Below, one piece after another: positions 1 through 8,681 of a stretch of DNA of 64,000 nucleotides. Made by a program: the position numbers and the translations under genes. The notes below the pieces were generated by a model, which saw only the letters and a list, made by a program, of their open reading frames with translations, ran no database searches and had not been told where the DNA came from. The first letter of the stretch is position 1; each line of letters opens with the position of its first letter. The stretch is taken from NCBI GenBank assembly GCA_028386065.3, contig JAKUCV010000186.1:1-64000 (forward strand), read 5' to 3'. Origin of the DNA: Turnera subulata. Its lineage: Eukaryota; Streptophyta; Magnoliopsida; Malpighiales; Passifloraceae.

Positions 1-539
1 ATTGTTGTTGTTGGTGGTTGTCTTCGTGCACTTGGATTGTACTGTGTGTGTTGTTCTCTGCCGGTGTTGGTTCTGTGTGTGTGTGTGGCTCGCCGGCGTT
101 GTTGCTTGCGTGTTTGTGTGAAGAGTGGCAGTGAAGGTGCTCGGGTGTGTTGGCGTTTCTCCGGGCAGTGGACGGTTCCGGCAGATTGTGTGGCTTCCGG
201 GTAAGGGCCTTTTGGTTCATCTTTTGTAATTCGTTTTCTTTTAAGATCTGTGTGGTTTGGTGTTGAGTATTCGTTGGAGGATGTGAATATGATGTTGTTG
301 ATGGTTGTGGTAGTTTTTGGGTGTTTTCCGGCGAGTTCACCGGAATCCGGCGAAGGCTCGGGAATTTTTCGGCGAAGGTTCTGGATTTTTCCGGCGAGGC
401 TCGGGAATATTCCGGCGAAGGCTCGGGTCCTGATTTTCGGCATTTTAACGGTATACTGGATGTACAATTTGTATTCATTCATGGCATGTACTTATATTCG
501 GAATTGGGTCATGTATTTAATTGTAATTAGTGGAAACCG

Positions 540-860
540 AGACGGGTAGAACCTTAGGCCGGTAAATACCGACACGGGTAGAACCTTAGGCCGGGAACCT
601 TTGGACATCGGATTAACTTTGGACTTAAGTAAGGGGCTTTGAGCCCAATCATAAAATTGGTTAATTAAGGACTTAAGGAAGTGGGCTTTAGGCCCGGAAA
701 TTGTAATTGGGCTTAGATTGGACTTTAGGCCGGGAATTCATAAACGACATAATGAGTGGGCCATAGGCCCGGGAACTACTCTTGGACTTAGTTGGGCTTA
801 AGCCCGGTGAACCTTAGGTCCCGTTACTCGGAGTTTGGTGAAGAGAACATTAAGTCGGGT
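540..860. repeat. Array of GGGCTT-AGGCCC hairpin units inside the LTR
   Basis: Imperfect units of about 35-60 bp each contain a small palindrome such as GGGCTTTGAGCCC (634-646), GGGCTTTAGGCCC (683-695), GGGCCATAGGCCC (758-770) and GGGCTTAAGCCC (794-805), alternating with ACCTTAGGCCGG phrases (551, 583). The units are degenerate, so this is an old internal LTR repeat rather than a fresh satellite. Confidence 0.7.
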
Positions 861-1522
861 TTAGACCAGGGAATTACATAGTCGACTAACTTGGGACGGG
901 TTTAACTCAGTTGAGCATTATAGTTGCATGCATGCGCGTCTTTATTGTTTATGTTTGTAATTTGTTGTGTGTGCCGGTATTCAGGCACGGATAATACCTC
1001 GGGAGCTGGAGGATCTGTTTTGGGAAAGGCTCCACAGGACAATCGTCGTTGAGGTGACTTTATATGTCTTTTTATGTTTGTTTGCATGAGCTCGTTGGAA
1101 TGGTTTGTTTGAGTTGCATGCTTGTTTGCTAACATGCTGTAGTCTGTATTGTGTGCCTAAGTGTACTTTTTGCTTATGAGCTGGATGATTGGAATGTTAT
1201 GGTTTATAACATGTGATGTGATTCTGGGTGTTTGGTGTGATGTGTTGTGGGTCGGAGACCCGGTTATCTGTTTGAGATGTTTTATCACACAACCCTGTTT
1301 AATCACAACTAAAGGCACACATAGACTTATAATTTGTGGATAAAGATAATGTACAGTAGAAGTTAGGCTACTATGTGCTGATGACCGGTTGTTTCGAGCG
1401 GGAAGTGATACCCCTCGGGTTTGCTTGCGGATTGGCAAGTGTTATGCAGATTTGCATGTGGGTCTGTGATGACTGGTTTCTACCTCCCTCCTTCTACCTC
1501 CCCCTTTCTACCTCCCTCTTAC

Positions 1523-1551
1523 TCTCTGTCTCTCTCTCTCTCTCTCTCTCT
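1523..1551. repeat. (TC)n microsatellite
   Basis: A short TC dinucleotide run follows a pyrimidine-rich stretch in the LTR. No gene is associated with it. Confidence 0.85.
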
Positions 1552-2281
1552 ATGGTAATGTTGGGCTTCGTGCCTGGTTGTATTTGGGCTTATGCCTGGT
1601 TGTCTCATGAGACGGGACCGAGCTCGACGCACACAGTAGGGGCCCTGAATAATAAATCATAATAAGAAAACTTAACACACAACAGATGGAGGATAATAAA
1701 CTGTATGCTTGATTGTGTTGGCATGTTAGTACTGATTGTTGTATGTTTGCATGCTAGTTTGTTGCTCTTCTTTCCTTTCGGACTTGATCTGCACACTCTC
1801 ATAATTAGACTTATATTGCTCACTAAGTAGGCGACTCACATAATCGCCAACGTTGTTTTTCAGACCCATAGATAACGTGCAATCACTTTCTTCTTTTCCC
1901 GGAGTATGGACGTGGACATCCCAGCAGGTAGTCGTGCTTGTTCTCCCGGTTGGATCCATAGTGTCGGCATGCATACTGTTTATTCCCATATTTTCATTTC
2001 ATTTACTTCTTCCGCTGCTTTGGATTTTTATTGAGATGTCTTTTGATTTTGGGTTAGATTATCGGCGGGTTGCTGGGATTTACTATTGATGATGTACCGG
2101 CAGGATGCCGGGTTTGATTTGAGGCTTGCTAAGCCGGTTGACTATGTTGTTATGACATCTCTTTTTATTGAGAATTTTTGGATATTGTTGATAATGGTTT
2201 TCGTGTCCCGGGTTACAGGGGTATTTTGGTAATTTCTTTTATTTAAGAATTTTATTTGTAAATTGGGACACGGGTGTTTCA

Positions 2282-4255
2282 TGTTGTCTCTAAGTCTTTC
2301 TCTGTCTGGAACCAGCCTATAAGATTCAGGTCTGGGGGCTTCGGGGGTGGCTCCACCGCAAGGTGGTCGATTGATTTTGACATGGTGGGGGTAGCAGAAG
2401 TGGAGAAGACAGTAGGGTGAAAACTTGCTGACGTAGCTCATTGGGGAAGACAAACTGCTTAGAAGAAGCATTGATAGGAAGAGAGGATGCCGACACTGAG
2501 TGCAAACTGGGTTGTTGGTTATTGGATAGACACACAGGCTCTTTAGATGGGAAGAAAAATTTAGGGGAGACTAAAGGGAGCACAGAGGTAGAATGGCCCG
2601 GCCCATTCAATTGTTTAGAACCGCGGGATGAAGCCCTATCAAAAGTAGGCTTGGCTACGGTACTCAGCCCAATGGCCACCCCAGCGGCGTTAGAACTGCG
2701 AATAGGGCCACTAGGTTTTCGATACTTGGTCCTGTTTTCTTTTTGAAGTGAGGTGCTTGAGTGAAGTTCCTGTGCATTAATAGCCCCAGAATTATCTCCA
2801 GAAATAGAAGCCATAAATGGCTCTACAGGCTCCTCATTCAGCAACATTGCAAAGTGTGATCTCGTAAAAGTATCTAGAATAATAGAGCCCCCCCTGATTG
2901 TAGGAACTCGCAACCTTCCCCGCTCGTCGTGTGCTGAACGTCGGCGCGTTCATCCACTCCCCAACACTTTGATTCTTTCCTCTTCCCGATGAGTCCGACG
3001 CCACATAGGCCTCTTACGCCCATGAACACCTGTTAGGGCTGAGGTGCTGGATCCGCAGTCGGGGTTTCAATTGAGTGCGACAATGGGCAAGCTGCCATGC
3101 AATGATCCACACATCCACAGTTGTAGCACACTGTTGGTAACCCTTCGTACACCACTTGGTAGATAGCCCCCTTTAATTCAACTGTCTTTCAAAGGCTTGA
3201 GGAGATCCACCTCTACCCCTAGCTTTGCAAAACTTACCTCGCTGCTTATCCCTAGTATGCACATCAAGACGTAATGGCTCACCCACCAGGCTCCCCAAGG
3301 CCATAAGAACCTTAAAATCCTACCGGAATAATGGAAGTTCCCAAAAGCGTATCCAAACCACCACTTTGCTATTCTTACCCTCAGAAAGACAGAATGTGGT
3401 AAACCGAGGTTGCACAGATAATGCATAATTCATAATTTGCCAACGTCCACCCACGAGGGTATGTAGATAATTACCCTTATCGTCGAAATGCACAACGTAG
3501 AAATTATAGTCGGGATCAATCACCATGAAGGCCTTAGCCGGCATCCATTAGGTTTGCAGTCTAGTGCATAAGGTACAGTACCCAATGCTCTTACCTAATA
3601 ATTTAACGATCACTTCTTGTTTCTATAGCTTATCAAGCCTCTTTTGAAAGCATCAGAGAGTTCCACAGCCTTCCCAAACTTTTCTTCCACGAATCTGATA
3701 TCCCCTTCTTCGCATAAGGTCTCCTCAGTCTCAGGGTAAGGGGCTTCTTGGAGATGTTGAGACCCAGTTACAATGTTAGTGAAACTGTATTTTGGAGCAG
3801 CAGCCACAGGGGAAGCATCCACCCCCTTTTTTTCCTTTACCATTTCCACATCTTTAGGAGGCAGACTCACCATCGCTGGTGCCCTAAAAGCCCTCTCCTC
3901 AGCCGGCCCCTCAACCATTGGGGCATCAATCACCACTGCAGAGTCAGGTACTACGGGATTAGTTTTCTCTTCCGACTCCACCAACTTTGACTCCACAATC
4001 ACAACTGGCACTGTCTCCACCATCACTTCCATAGCCTCTAACACCACACCCTCATCCTCAACTGTCTCCTCCATCACTTTCATAGCCTCTGGTGCCTCTG
4101 TTAGTTTGGTTTTCCTAGAGGCACCCACGCTTCCTAGTTGACGAAGGTCAGGGTCCGGAGGGCCTTGACCCTCCGCCTCCACCGTAGTAGTCATGCCCTA
4201 GTTCAACTGAACTTGGAGAGAACTCGTGTTTTTTTTTAAACCACCCAATTGTTAC
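2282..4255 (-). mobile_element. L1-type LINE, 5' part only (copy A of the 26481-32744 element)
   Basis: Nearly identical to 30772-32744 in copy B, including the 5' UTR and the flanking DNA to 4740. The 5' end is followed by TATTTGTGAGA (4256-4266), the same target-site copy found beside the B element (32745-32755), so both are one ancestral insertion. On the left it is cut at 2281 by the LTR element, removing all of ORF2. Confidence 0.85.
2290..4194 (-). pseudogene. LINE ORF1 pseudogene (DUF4283 plus CCHC knuckle)
   Basis: The minus-strand ORF begins with ATG at 4194 and encodes an acidic, Val/Glu-rich N-terminal region of about 190 residues to 3610. Reading then jumps frame into a DUF4283-like domain (around 3544-3200; IMNYALSVQPRF, then KLGVEVDLLKPLK) typical of plant L1 ORF1 RNA-binding proteins. 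A complete zinc knuckle CYNCGCVDHCMAAC follows near 3140-3100. A Ser/Pro-rich tail lies at 2900-2330. Several frameshifts and a stop after the N-terminal part break the frame; copy B shares most of them, so ORF1 was already dead before the duplication. Family ORF1 proteins bind the LINE RNA. Confidence 0.8.
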
Positions 4256-4740
4256 TATTTGTGAGAATTCTACTAAAGCAATTACCCCCAAATTACAATC
4301 GTCCGTGCTACACCGAATAGATATATTATTATTATTATTTAATGTTATAGAAATATTTTTACGTCACTATTCTATTAATCTAATTTAGAATTAACTTTTT
4401 TTAAGATTATTTTCAGGTTTATTCTCCAGATTTTATATAGGTTGATTATGTAGTGACAGAATATAATTAGTTTATATTAGGCTTAACTGCATGGAAACTT
4501 AGCAAGGGATTCTCCGGAATCCAGGTATTTATTATTATTGAGTTTTCTTTAAGTATTTGCTTTTGTTTCCATTTAAATTACCTCACTCAACTCCTCTCCG
4601 AGTTTAATTTTCTTGATAATTATCCTAAATCACTCGGTTTATAGTACTTAGTAAAGAGTTCTGTGAGACGACCTTGAATACTATAACGCCTTGTATACTT
4701 GCAGGAAGCTATCAAGAAACAATGTATTTTACATTATGGA
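4256..4740. other. Pre-insertion flank shared by copies A and B; no gene seen
   Basis: AT-rich sequence next to the LINE target site, repeated at 32745-33240 in copy B. It contains an (ATT)n run near 4325-4340. I see no coding or RNA feature. Confidence 0.6.
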
Positions 4741-5180
4741 CAATTCATTTTTAAAGTTTTGTAGTTTTTCTTGTGTGAAAAGGGACCTAGCCCAAATTAA
4801 ATAAGTAATATATACACAAAGTCTAGCAAAGCCAGCCATATCATTCAACAAAATTTGAAAACATGAATCAGGGGATTGCGCCAAAATGTGCAGACTAATG
4901 TCAGAGGTAAGACCCATATTTGCAAGGCAATCAGCTAAGGCATTTCCTTCCTTTAAGTATGATGGATAATCACCTACCAGTGGTGCCAAAATGAGCATCT
5001 CCAAAATGTGTGAGAGTAGAGGATCAGAAGCCTCAGTCCATTGTAGTAGTTGTATCATTGCCAAAGAATCCAGCTCTAAGATAATCTGTCAAATTCCAAC
5101 ATTCCAAGCATAGGAAAGCCCTAAAAAAACAGCTCATCTCAGCTTTAAAGGCTGAGTAAAAGCTAAATGGTTTGCCAACA
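4741..5180 (-). pseudogene. Orphan LINE RNase H C-terminal fragment, copy A
   Basis: The minus strand encodes the end of a plant LINE RNase H domain: AFKAEM (acidic Glu), then after a frameshift LELDSLAMIQLLQW (Asp), and the closing EGNALADCLANMG with its conserved Asp near 4930-4900. A short T run at 4747-4752 is the remnant poly(A) tail. No reverse transcriptase remains, so this is a severely 5'-truncated insertion, in addition to the LINE beside it. The same fragment is at 39547-39979. Confidence 0.75.
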
Positions 5181-5303
5181 AGGGTTGGCTTAGTTGGTTA
5201 AGATTCGGTAAGCACTCTCATTAGGTTGAGAATTCGAACCCCACCGACTATCCCGTTGAGCCCGGTGGTTTGCCCTAGCCAGGACTGGGGAGCCTCCCCT
5301 CAA

Positions 5304-5304
<1 letters not shown>
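5181..5304 (+). mobile_element. tRNA-like SINE, copy A
   Basis: An A-box match TGGCTTAGTTGG (5186-5197, consensus TRGCNNAGYNGG) is followed about 33 bp later by a B-box-like AATTCGAACC (5231-5240), the spacing of an internal Pol III promoter. A tRNA-unrelated body follows, ending at a long TA repeat. It does not fold as an intact tRNA as far as I can see. SINE identity is inference; an old tRNA pseudogene is the alternative. The second copy is at 39980-40103. Confidence 0.55.

Positions 5305-5379
<75 letters not shown>
5305..5379. repeat. (TA)n microsatellite, copy A
   Basis: About 37 uninterrupted TA units directly follow the SINE-like body. The copy B tract (40104-40147) is about 30 bp shorter, so this is a fast-changing difference between the duplicates. 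Confidence 0.95.
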
Positions 5380-5381
<2 letters not shown>

Positions 5382-6330
5382 GCTAGCCCACTAGGCACTA
5401 TATGTGTTAATTACACACAAAATATTAGTTTCTTGAATTTAAGTTTTTCAAGCTATTTTTGTTATATGTTATTGTATCATTTTTTGTTTTGGCGTACTAT
5501 ATGTTAATTACACACACGAAATATTCTTCTAGCTTATTTACTGTTATACTCTGTCTAATTGCTTATAGACTGTTATAGTTGAATGTTTGCAAATCAATAA
5601 ATGGATGAACTATGAGATTAACTCTACCACATTAATAACAATTTTCTAAAGCCTAGAAACTGCATGCAACAATGAGAGCGATCAAATAAAGATGGTGATG
5701 AATCAGTTTTGCCAGGTATAGCGAGCAATCTCTATGAACATGGCAATTGATTAAATTTGCCCCTAGCTCCTAAAATATGGAAAAGTTCCCGTTATAGATA
5801 GTTTATCCTTGCCAAATTCCAATTGCAGATAATGATGATGAAATTTAAAACAGAAACGGCAAGTAATCTTTCTATTGGTACAAAAGTTTTTTTGGACGGG
5901 GGTATGTAGGCAAAAGGTTTTTTTCCCGGGTGGTAATGACAAAATGTATGTTTCTTCTAAATTGCTCGTTTAAGTTTCTCCAATACATCTCAATTCCTCT
6001 TGCAAATAACTAATCGTGGCCAAGGATCTGTTCAAGTAAAATTGAGCTTGGCACGAAAGTTAACGAAATGGAGAAAACATTATCATTAGATCTCATATTT
6101 GAAAACTCTCATGAAAGGATAGTCAATTGATAAAAACTCTTAATCTTGTTTTCACAACTTCCATCACTTTCTGAAAGATTAAGCTGTAAAAAATATAATT
6201 TGTGTAAAGTTTTGAGGATGACACATTTTTTTTTTAATAAAAAAAAAAGTAATCCACACGAAGAAAATTCATTGTTATTTCCTCCTCTGTATATATCTCC
6301 AGTTGATTGTAATTGCCTAGTTGCATGTAC
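5380..6330. other. Duplicated AT-rich upstream DNA; no gene seen
   Basis: Shared with copy B (40440-41362), and its first part with copy C (46545-46690 and 50368-50690). It holds T-rich and A-rich runs (6225-6250) but no coding sequence that I can support. It lies 0.7-1.6 kb upstream of the MADS-box gene, so it could hold distal regulatory sites, but none is recognised. Confidence 0.5.
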
Positions 6331-6630
6331 AATGACTAAGTAACCACAAGATCCAACCAATACAAGCTAGTTAGTTGAAGTAATAATAAGGAATTTAGTT
6401 CTACTTATATAGAATTTGAGTTCGAATACTTATATGTATATGCATGCGTGCCATTGCGGGTCTTCAGGTACGAAAACTAGGCATTATACATATAATGACT
6501 AGTACTTATAAGATCCGACCAACAAGTTAGGTTAGTTAAGTAATAAATAATTTGGTTCTACTTATGTAGGTTTCGAGTTCGAGTCTCTATATATGTGTAT
6601 GATCCCCGGTCTTCGGGATACGGGAACTAA
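6331..6630 (+). repeat. Two tandem SINE-like units upstream of the MADS gene, copy A
   Basis: Units 6331-6480 and 6494-6630 align end to end: AATGACTA, AAGATCC-ACCAA, TTAGTT-AAGTAATAA, TTCTACTTAT, GAGTTCGA, then GGGTCTTC-GGTACG and AACTA. Each has a B-box-like GAGTTCGA and a weaker A-box-like stretch about 45 bp earlier, consistent with a tRNA-derived SINE dimer. Both units are kept in copy B (41363-41512, 41526-41662). Confidence 0.55.
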
Positions 6631-6909
6631 AAAAAATACATCTAGATAAAGATTGTTAAATCAATTAGAAAGAGAAAAATTGGCAAGTACCCGTTAGGAA
6701 AATTATCAAATGGATGCAGCACACATTCCTGAAAATAACATTTCTAACTTTGCAATTAAATTATTATTCCTCTGCAAATTAAGAAGTTAAAGTATGGAAT
6801 GGGAAGAGCCAGCCTGTTAATGTTTTTTGTTGGATTAAAATGGAAAGAAGCAAATTTAGAAATTCAATCCTGTGGCGATGAGAACATTATTGTGTTTTGT
6901 TTTCACCAT

Positions 6910-6917
6910 TATAAATA
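6910..6917 (+). promoter_or_regulatory. TATA box of MADS-box gene, copy A
   Basis: TATAAATA lies 126 bp upstream of the chosen ATG at 7043. Transcription would then start near 6940-6945, leaving a 5' UTR of about 100 nt. This is the main reason to reject the in-frame ATG at 6872, which precedes the box. Confidence 0.6.
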
Positions 6918-7042
6918 CAACAGCCAAACTACATCAAGAACACCATCGAGTAGGACTTTCAGGCCATATCACATTAAACTACTTCTCGCAGTTCCATTCT
7001 TTTTATATTTTTTTTTACTCATCAGGAAGCTTAATTTTCTCA

Positions 7043-7675
7043 ATGGCAGGGAAGCAGAAGCAAACCAAGGGGAGGCAAAAGATCGAAATGAAGAGGATCG
7101 AGAATGCAGAAGACAGGCTGATCACGTTCTCAAAGAGGAGGTCAGGCATTTATAAAAAGGCCAGCGAAGTATCCACACTCTGTGGTGCAGAGGTTGGTGT
7201 GCTTGTGTTCTCACCAGCGGGCAAGCCCTTCACCTTTGGCCACCCATCCGTGGAAACCCTTGCTAGTCGCTATCTCGCCCAAGACCCACCACCCAGCGGC
7301 CGCCCAAACCCTCTCGTGGAGGCTCACCGGAAGGAGAGGATCAGCGAGCTCAACCAGCAACTCAACCAAACCATTGCCCGCCTCGAAGCTGAAAAACAAC
7401 GAGGGAAGGTGCTGAAGCAGCTTAGAAGCAAGCAGGAGGGCAAGGGTTGGTGGGATGCTAACCTTGACGACCTTAACGTACAAGAACTCCGCCAATTGCT
7501 TTCCAGGTTTGAAAATGTCTACCAACATTTGTGCTCCAATGTCAAAGAGAAAAGAATGAGTAGACTTGGGAACAGTTCCTCAACATCTGCTGCTGCCAAT
7601 GAAGCTGGCCCTTCTGCTGCTGCTGCTGCTCTTGGTTATGGTGGTGGGCGCAGGCATTTTAATTTAAATAATTAA
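7043..7675 (+). CDS. Type I (M-alpha) MADS-box transcription factor, AGL62-like, copy A
   Basis: Encodes 210 residues in one exon, as is usual for type I MADS genes. The MADS domain spans about residues 9-69: [17 protein letters not shown], then [31 protein letters not shown] and the FTFGHP motif typical of the AGL61/AGL62/AGL28 group. Residues 93-135 are Glu/Lys/Gln-rich and likely coiled coil (dimerisation); no K-box is present. The tail is Ser/Ala-rich, with a run coded by GCT repeats, and ends RRHFNLNN. Family members are nuclear DNA-binding proteins binding CArG-like sites as dimers, often in the central cell or endosperm; that role is known for relatives, not shown here. ATG 7043 is preferred because the frame extension to 6872 starts upstream of the TATA box. 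Codons and protein match copy B as far as I compared, so duplication or gene conversion is recent. Confidence 0.92.
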   Translation: MAGKQKQTKGRQKIEMKRIENAEDRLITFSKRRSGIYKKASEVSTLCGAEVGVLVFSPAGKPFTFGHPSVETLASRYLAQDPPPSGRPNPLVEAHRKERISELNQQLNQTIARLEAEKQRGKVLKQLRSKQEGKGWWDANLDDLNVQELRQLLSRFENVYQHLCSNVKEKRMSRLGNSSSTSAAANEAGPSAAAAALGYGGGRRHFNLNN

Positions 7676-7755
7676 ATAGTACTGTTTCATGGTTATAGTC
7701 TAGCTAGTATTAACCACAGTGCAATACCGAGACATTCGGCTTTGTTCGGCCTTGC

Positions 7756-7776
7756 TTTTTTTTTTTTTTNGCTAGC
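7756..7776. other. Poly(T) plus N: probable assembly join or deletion junction
   Basis: A T run ends in an undetermined base at 7770 followed at once by GCTAGC (7771-7776). Copy B has 569 more bases here (42812-43380), bounded by two GCTAGC copies. The missing DNA includes the AATAAA signal seen in B at 42901. Either A lost it between the 6-bp repeats or the assembly was collapsed at the homopolymer. Confidence 0.8.
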
Positions 7777-7966
7777 ATGGTGAGAGATCCCGAGTTTTAA
7801 TGCTACACATGTTTTTGCATCAATATGACTAATTGGCCTGAATAATTACGTTCTTATTTTAACAATTGGAAATTAGGACGACAAATGTATCCTTACTAAT
7901 CGGGGATATCTGTTACTTACTTTCCTATACAATGGAAGGCAATTTATAATGGCTATAAGGTATTTA

Positions 7967-8254
7967 TCTTTCTATTATTTCAAGAATGATTGAAGTATTG
8001 ACACATGGCAATTTAAAAAAATTGTGAAAAAGATATGTGGCTCCATATAAGTTACATGTTTCATTTTTTAGGCTACAAGGTCTTTAATATTTTTATTTAA
8101 ATTTTTTATTTGTACATAAAAAATCATTCAATTTTTCTTAATTTAATGAAATTATTATTTAATCCCATTTTTTATTTATCTTTTTTAATAATTATTAATA
8201 CATAGAAAAAATTATTGACCCCCGTGTGGCACCGAGACACGGGTACTATCCTAG
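7967..8254 (+). mobile_element. Non-autonomous Helitron-like insertion (copy A only)
   Basis: Absent from copy B, which reads through (43561-43590). The 288-bp insert starts TCTTTCTATT, lacks terminal inverted repeats and ends with CTAG (8251-8254) followed by T. Seven bases before CTAG is a perfect hairpin, CCCGTGT (8221-8227) with ACACGGG (8237-8243) around a 9-base loop. A TC start, a 3' hairpin and CTAG in an A|T site are Helitron hallmarks. The empty site in B differs by about 4 bases at the left junction, so the 5' boundary is less certain. Confidence 0.65.
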
Positions 8255-8681
8255 TTTTCTATAGTAACAAAGCGCACTCTTTTCTATTAGTAGTACTAAG
8301 CAGTTTTTAACTTGATTTGAGGATCGGCATCCACTAAACAAGAAATTACACAAGTAATAATTAAATCCCTACAGAGTAAATCTCTAGCTATAAAATTGCC
8401 TGCGCAGTAAAGTGTCTGTTAAAGAATCTTTGATTCTACCAACTTCCAATTATAAATTAGTGCATCATTTTTTAACCAAAAGATGAAATAATTATACTTC
8501 AGAAAAAATGGCATGTTGGCAAGAGATAATATATAATCCTAATCCAGGGTGGGTGCATATGAGGATGCTATAATGCAGTCAATCTGGTTTATCTGCTCTC
8601 CACCACAGGATATAAGCAGGGAATATCTCTTCACCAGGAAAGAAAAACCCTAGTATGGCAATGTGACTATCCCAAAAACAC

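Larger units (their letters stand above)
1..2281 (+). mobile_element. Gypsy-type LTR, 3' part (enters from outside the window)
   Basis: No coding domain is visible. The block ends in GGGTGTTTCA, the same terminus as the long LTR-like element at 11217-16734, and shares with it phrases such as CCGGAATCCGGCGAG and TTTTCGGCGAAGGCTCGGGA (320-430 here, about 14230-14285 there). Immediately right of 2281 begins LINE ORF1 sequence that copy B carries uninterrupted (30772 on). I infer that an LTR element inserted into the LINE in copy A and that this is its right-hand LTR; its left end lies outside the window. Family assignment (long-LTR gypsy) is inference from the termini. Confidence 0.6.

Noticed and set aside
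3773..4141. Thr/Ser-rich plus-strand frame (also 32261-32629)
   Set aside because: Antisense of the Val/Glu-rich LINE ORF1; composition explains it.
5226..5507. 93-codon frame with an Ile-Tyr repeat
   Set aside because: Translation of the TA microsatellite.
6872..7042. 57-codon in-frame N-terminal extension of the MADS protein (copy A; likewise 41904-42074)
   Set aside because: It begins before the TATA box, is rich in Phe/Tyr/Ser and has no similarity to MADS proteins; it is better read as 5' UTR.
7211..7528. 105-codon antisense frame inside the MADS gene (also 42243-42560)
   Set aside because: Shadow of the coding strand; it is kept only because the duplicate DNA is identical.
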